Assembly: GCA_001247695.2 (NCBI GenBank) | Contig: LGRX02035283.1 | Location: forward strand, 22,116-86,115 | Length of the DNA: 64,000 nucleotides | Source: Cymbomonas tetramitiformis | Lineage: Eukaryota; Chlorophyta; Pyramimonadophyceae; Pyramimonadales; Pyramimonadaceae | Direction of reading: 5' to 3' | Shown here: one piece after another, positions 60,201-64,000 of the stretch | Position numbering within the stretch: the first letter of the stretch is position 1 | Layout of the letters: every line of letters begins with the position of its first letter | Made by a program: the position numbers and the translations under genes | The notes under the pieces: model-generated | The model's input: the letters and a program-made list of their open reading frames with translations, nothing else | The model's database searches: none | Told to the model about the DNA's origin: nothing

Positions 60201-63200
60201 ACCGATGACCACTTACAACAGGTTGTACAGCAACACACGGCATCTCATCAGCTTCCCTGCCCACGTGGAAAGGTTGTTGGCCGTGCCGGAACTAAACAAT
60301 CATAAGTAGCTGTTGGGAAGGTGACGGATGGCGGGTGAACCATGCTCGCCGGACACCGCGGGGGACACACAGGCATATGTGGGGGAAGGGCCCCACAGGG
60401 AGATGGATCAGGCAACATAGGGGAGGTGAACCGGCTTCAGAGGCACAGCATCAGTGCGCCGGCAGTGCAGTTGTAGAGGTGCTGGGGTGGCCCAGTGAGG
60501 CTTAGGGGGGTCCCTTTCTCCACTCGTAAGCTCCGGGAAAACCAGATAAGTGCCTTGAAGTGTGTGCTGAATCCTTTGATCCCCGGTGAAGGTCCATGGT
60601 GCAACCGATCTTCTGTGGCTATTTGGTGCCAGAGGAATCGGTCCAAGGGTAACCCACATATGTGCAACCGTTATTCTGTGGCTATTTGGTGCCAGAGGAA
60701 TCGGTCCAAGGCGGCCCGCCGACAAAAGCCAGCCTACCGTCATCCCAGTGGATGTGAGAAGCAAATCAAGAGCAGGGCGGGGCCGTGACAAGATACCACA
60801 AACGCATACATATTCCCAACCCAAATGCAAAGCAGCATGGAAAGATGAAACGATGTGACCGATCGTCGCCAAACAACTGTTGGTCTCTGGATTACGGAGT
60901 AAGCGGACCCTGCTGGCATGCCCCCCAGTGGCTGCCGGTCGATGGATGGGACCTGTTGGTCCATGGTTATGTCATGAATGCAGTCACACCACACAGCATG
61001 GACACCCCATATCAACAAAAGGAAACATGCGGGCACCTAATACACCAACCTGATACACCGACACACTGAACGGCATGAGATCGGCCAACAAAAGCCAGCC
61101 CATCATCATCCCAGTGGATGTGAAAAGCAAATCAAGAGCAGGGCGGGGCCGTGACAAGATACACCGACACACACACACATCTCTACTTGTAGGGCGATGT
61201 CCAGCCGAAAGTGGGTGGCGTTGGGCTGGCGGAGGACGTGTGAGGGGAGGCACGGGCCCGGACCTGGATCGGGGGGAGGCGGACCGACGGGAAGGGGCGG
61301 AGAGGTTGGCGCTGATGGACAGAGCGTGGGAGGACGCGTTCGAGGAGACAGACTATGCCACGCAGGATGGGTCTGGCGGTGGGACGCAGGAATCTGAGGG
61401 AACGCAGTGTGAGCGGTCTGGGCAGGCTTCCGGTGAGGCAGGCGAGGCAGGCGCGATGGCATCGAGGCTTTTGGAGAGCATGGAGGACGTGCGGCGGGAG
61501 GTGGAGCATCTGGGCACTGTGGGGGGTCAAGGAGGGGGCACCGCCGAGGCGCGATCTGGAGGGGCGCGGGCAGGCATAGGCGGGCTAAGCCAGGCGGCGT
61601 CAAGTGTCGAGGATATCTTGAATGAGTGGGATGACCTTTTGTCGCCGGGCCCGGAGAGTGGGGTCTGGACTCAGGAGCAGAGTGGGGCCTCGCCGGAGCA
61701 AGCAATGGCCTTGGCTGAGGGAGGGGTGGCCACCTTGATGGGGGCGAGCAGGCGGGTGGCCGGCCTTCTTGGGGGGGTTGATGGCATGGGGGGAACTGAT
61801 GAGGATGACGGGGGAGATGTGGGGAGGTCCGCGGGTGGAGTTGACACACGCCGGGCCCCTCAGAGCCCAGGGGCCCATCCCGGCAGCGATGACCACTTAC
61901 AACAGGTTGCACGGCAGCATACGGCATCTCATCAGCTTCCGTGCCCACCGGGCGAGGTTGCTGGCCGTGCCGTAACTAACAGTGAGCAGCTGTCGGGAAG
62001 GCGACGACCGGGTGGTGAACTATCGGCCACCGGGAGGGCTTGGGACACACAGGCAACTGTGGGGATGGGACCCCAAGTAGGAACAGTGCGGCGGGACAGT
62101 TACAGCGCAAGTGTGGAGCGCATTGCTCAAGTTCGCGGCCACCTCGCAAGGCAATCAGCGCAAGGGCTCCAATCACGGGGAGTTGGTGCTGGGGGTAGAG
62201 GGCTACAGGCGCAAGTCGATGGCGGATGCGCAAGTTTGGATGAGGGCAACCCAGTTTATCATTCTCAGCCCCTTGGGACAGCGCTTGGGCATTCTGGCCG
62301 TGGCGTGGGTGGGCAAGATCTCTTGAGACCAGGCTGTAGGGGGCAGCGGGGTGATGTGGGATGTGGGCTTGGTGGTGGAGGGGTGGCTCGCGCAGATCGG
62401 GGGGCAGGGATGAACCGGCTTCAGGCACAAGGCGGCAGTGCGCTGGCGGTGCAGATGCAGAGGGGCTCGGGTGGCTCAGCGAGGCTTAGGGGGTCCCATT
62501 CTTCACTAGTGAGCTCCGGAGAATCCGGATGAGTGTCCCGAAGTGTGTGCTGAATCCTTTGATCCCCGGCGTGGGTACATAGTGCAGTCTCCTATGGCTA
62601 CGGGGTGACAAAGGAGTCGCAAGGATAAGCATACACACACCTCTAAACCAATGCAAAGCAGCATGGATGGATGTATGTATGAACCAATCACTGGCAAACA
62701 TGCGAAACTGCGCTACTTAATGCGAGGAAAAGCTCCACACACTTGGGGCTTAGGTCGTCTTTTGATCCCGGGTATGGGTACACAGTGAAGCCGACACGCT
62801 GTGGCGTTCTGGTGCCAAAGAAATCGGTCCAAGGATAAGCACACATATAAAGGGCTTAGGGCGTCCCGTTCTCCACAAGTGAGGCCAGAATAAATAAATA
62901 AGGCCAGAATAAAGTTGACACCATTTTGAGGTGCTGGGCACAAGGAGCGTCAGAGGGGAACAGTTTACCCACCGTGAAAAGTTCCTGCGCCTTCATGTGC
63001 GCTTCCAGACGCTCGAGCATCTCACGGACCACCCCGAGCGTGCCCGCCCTCTGCAACAGAGCACTCCGGCGCGCCACCAAAATGCCCTGGCCACATGCCC
63101 GCCACCACCACAAGCACCATCACGCACTCGGTGGTCGGCATACAAATCGTACACACTGCAGCAAAGCAGCAGCTCCCTCTCGAAGCGCTGCCCCGATGTT

Positions 63201-63862
63201 ATTGAAGAGGGCTGCAAGATGCACAAGCTTGCTTCAAACGCTTGACGTATTCGGACCGTGCTCGGGCACTTTGCAGTGAGCCGCACGACTGGGCATCACT
63301 CAAGGGTATACAGTCCATCATCGACTTTCAAAGGTTGGAAGAAACGAAATGGAAGAAACGAAGCCTTTATCAGCTCCAGCGAAGTTTTGCAACCCCGACT
63401 GTTTCGCTGGGTGGATCGGCGACTTCCTGGCTGACAGGAAAATACAAGTCAGCAAGCCTTGACCTGAACTCTCAAACAGCGGGATAACAACAGATGGCAG
63501 ATGGCAACTCTTTGTTGAGCGGACTGAAAGCATATCATTCTCCAGACATCTTCATGTTAAGAATGCAACGATTCCTACATGTCATACGGCTGCAGTGCAC
63601 ACAGGATACCAGCTTCCTCGACACTCATAGGGCAGATACACAGAGTTAGGCCGAAGAAGAAAGAAGTGCGACTATCATGTTCCTTGATCTGGAGGGTTCA
63701 AATGGTTCCAGTCAGCGCGTCGCGCAGACACGGTGCCGGGGTCGAAGGGTGTCTGGTCACCTCGCTGTCCAGCATCTGGCCGCCCTCAATCTCACGCAGG
63801 TTATTCTCCCGCATCGTAGTGCCCGTGCTGACCAAATCCAGAATTATATCCGCGCTGCCCAT
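57288..63862 (-). CDS. hisG: ATP phosphoribosyltransferase, six 3' exons (5' part beyond the window)
   Basis: The enzyme joins ATP and PRPP to phosphoribosyl-ATP, first and feedback-controlled step of histidine synthesis (plastidial in plants). Exons on the minus strand: 63862-63761 ([22 protein letters not shown]), 63086-62973 ([14 protein letters not shown]...LERLEAH), 58230-58147 ([14 protein letters not shown]), 57752-57666 (GPTVSRVF...YAITIMIPK), 57554-57519 ([12 protein letters not shown]), 57419-57288 ([21 protein letters not shown] and stop). Each is a whole number of codons (34, 38, 28, 29, 12, 44) and all borders are GT-AG, so the order is secure. The end has the long-form C-terminal domain with the GGSGV motif. 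The intron 58231-62972 is 4.7 kb and full of repeats. No stop or frameshift is seen. Confidence 0.94.
58930..59430 (+). pseudogene. Possible 3' fragment of a LINE ORF2
   Basis: The frames read [25 protein letters not shown], then [19 protein letters not shown] and [14 protein letters not shown]. This order resembles the region after the reverse transcriptase in many LINE proteins. One frameshift lies between the parts. No RT motif remains, so the assignment rests on pattern only. Confidence 0.45.
60722..61040. repeat. Dispersed repeat, second copy (see 23418-23756)
   Basis: It is almost identical to 23418-23756, from CAACAAAAGCCAGCC to ACATGCGGGCACCTAA. A partial third copy (61085-61160) follows about 45 bases later. 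It separates the two GC-rich units of the hisG intron. Confidence 0.85.
61190..62532 (+). other. Long Gly-rich open frame, second copy of a duplicated unit; unrecognised
   Basis: An open frame from about 61075 to 62532 reads [37 protein letters not shown] and [19 protein letters not shown] degenerate copy at 59458-60300 keeps [17 protein letters not shown] and [19 protein letters not shown]. The two heptad-like helices could form a coiled coil. Conserved segments in both copies hint at past coding, perhaps an ORF1-type protein of a retroelement. Function is unknown. Confidence 0.45.
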
Positions 63863-64000
63863 CTGTTGTGTACAATGGGGCGCCCAACCCCTTGAGAGCC
63901 GCTGCGTGCGGTGCTCAAACTTTTATGAGGCCCCCGTACTTCCCACCTTGAGAGCCCCCCCCGCTTACCTTCTTGACAGGCCGCCGTGCCCCGCACTTAA

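Larger units (their letters stand above)
58231..62972. other. 4.7-kb hisG intron filled with repeats
   Basis: It contains a probable LINE fragment (58930-59430), two related GC-rich units (about 59450-60560 and 61190-62545), a dispersed repeat (60722-61040), and several copies of a tail sequence (CTTTGATCCC..., GGTGCCARAGRAATCGGTCC). The other hisG introns in the window are at most about 0.7 kb. Confidence 0.75.

Overview
The window is nuclear DNA from a eukaryote, most likely a photosynthetic one (an alga). There are no prokaryotic operons. Two host genes with short GT-AG introns can be read, and both encode enzymes typical of plastid-bearing cells. Nearly everything else is transposable-element DNA in nested layers. 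I cannot name the species. A retrotransposon carrying DNA-methyltransferase domains recalls elements reported from streptophyte algae and dinoflagellates, but that is a hint, not an identification.

Layout. 1-6390: 3' part of a Ty3/gypsy chromodomain retrotransposon (Gypsy-A) broken by a 1.86-kb terminal-inverted-repeat (TIR) element. 6490-14450: remains of a gag-only LTR element whose distal part seems to have filled with satellite DNA (42-, 92- and ~130-bp units) and which ends in an LTR at 14191-14450. 15197-19963: decayed retroelement (called DME-1 here) with a DNMT3-like cytosine methyltransferase, a DDE integrase, a PHD finger, a second methyltransferase-like domain and a 217-bp LTR. 20350-32263: complete but frameshifted 11.9-kb Ty3/gypsy element (Gypsy-B) with paired LTRs and a 5-bp target duplication. 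32280-33790: 5' end of a second DME copy. 33798-36612: TIR elements, a solo LTR and long hairpins. 36926-43297 (minus strand): six-exon Mutator-like transposase gene, open throughout except for one inserted element. 43678-45210: complex tandem repeat. 46218-49564: complete gag-only LTR retrotransposon with 5-bp target duplication.

51801-54887 (+): complete nine-exon L-aspartate oxidase gene (first step of de novo NAD synthesis, probably plastid-targeted). 57288-63862 (minus, 5' end beyond the window): six exons of ATP phosphoribosyltransferase (first step of histidine synthesis), one intron of which is 4.7 kb and filled with retroelement debris. The two genes converge across about 2.4 kb without a recognisable gene.

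The host exons join in frame without one indel, while the retroelement polyproteins carry many stops and frameshifts. The breaks are therefore probably real decay rather than sequencing error. The most interesting items are the retroelement combining DNA-methylation domains with a PHD reader, a spliceosomal intron conserved in the integrase of both gypsy copies, satellite growth inside an LTR element, and several TIR elements with 4-bp target duplications.
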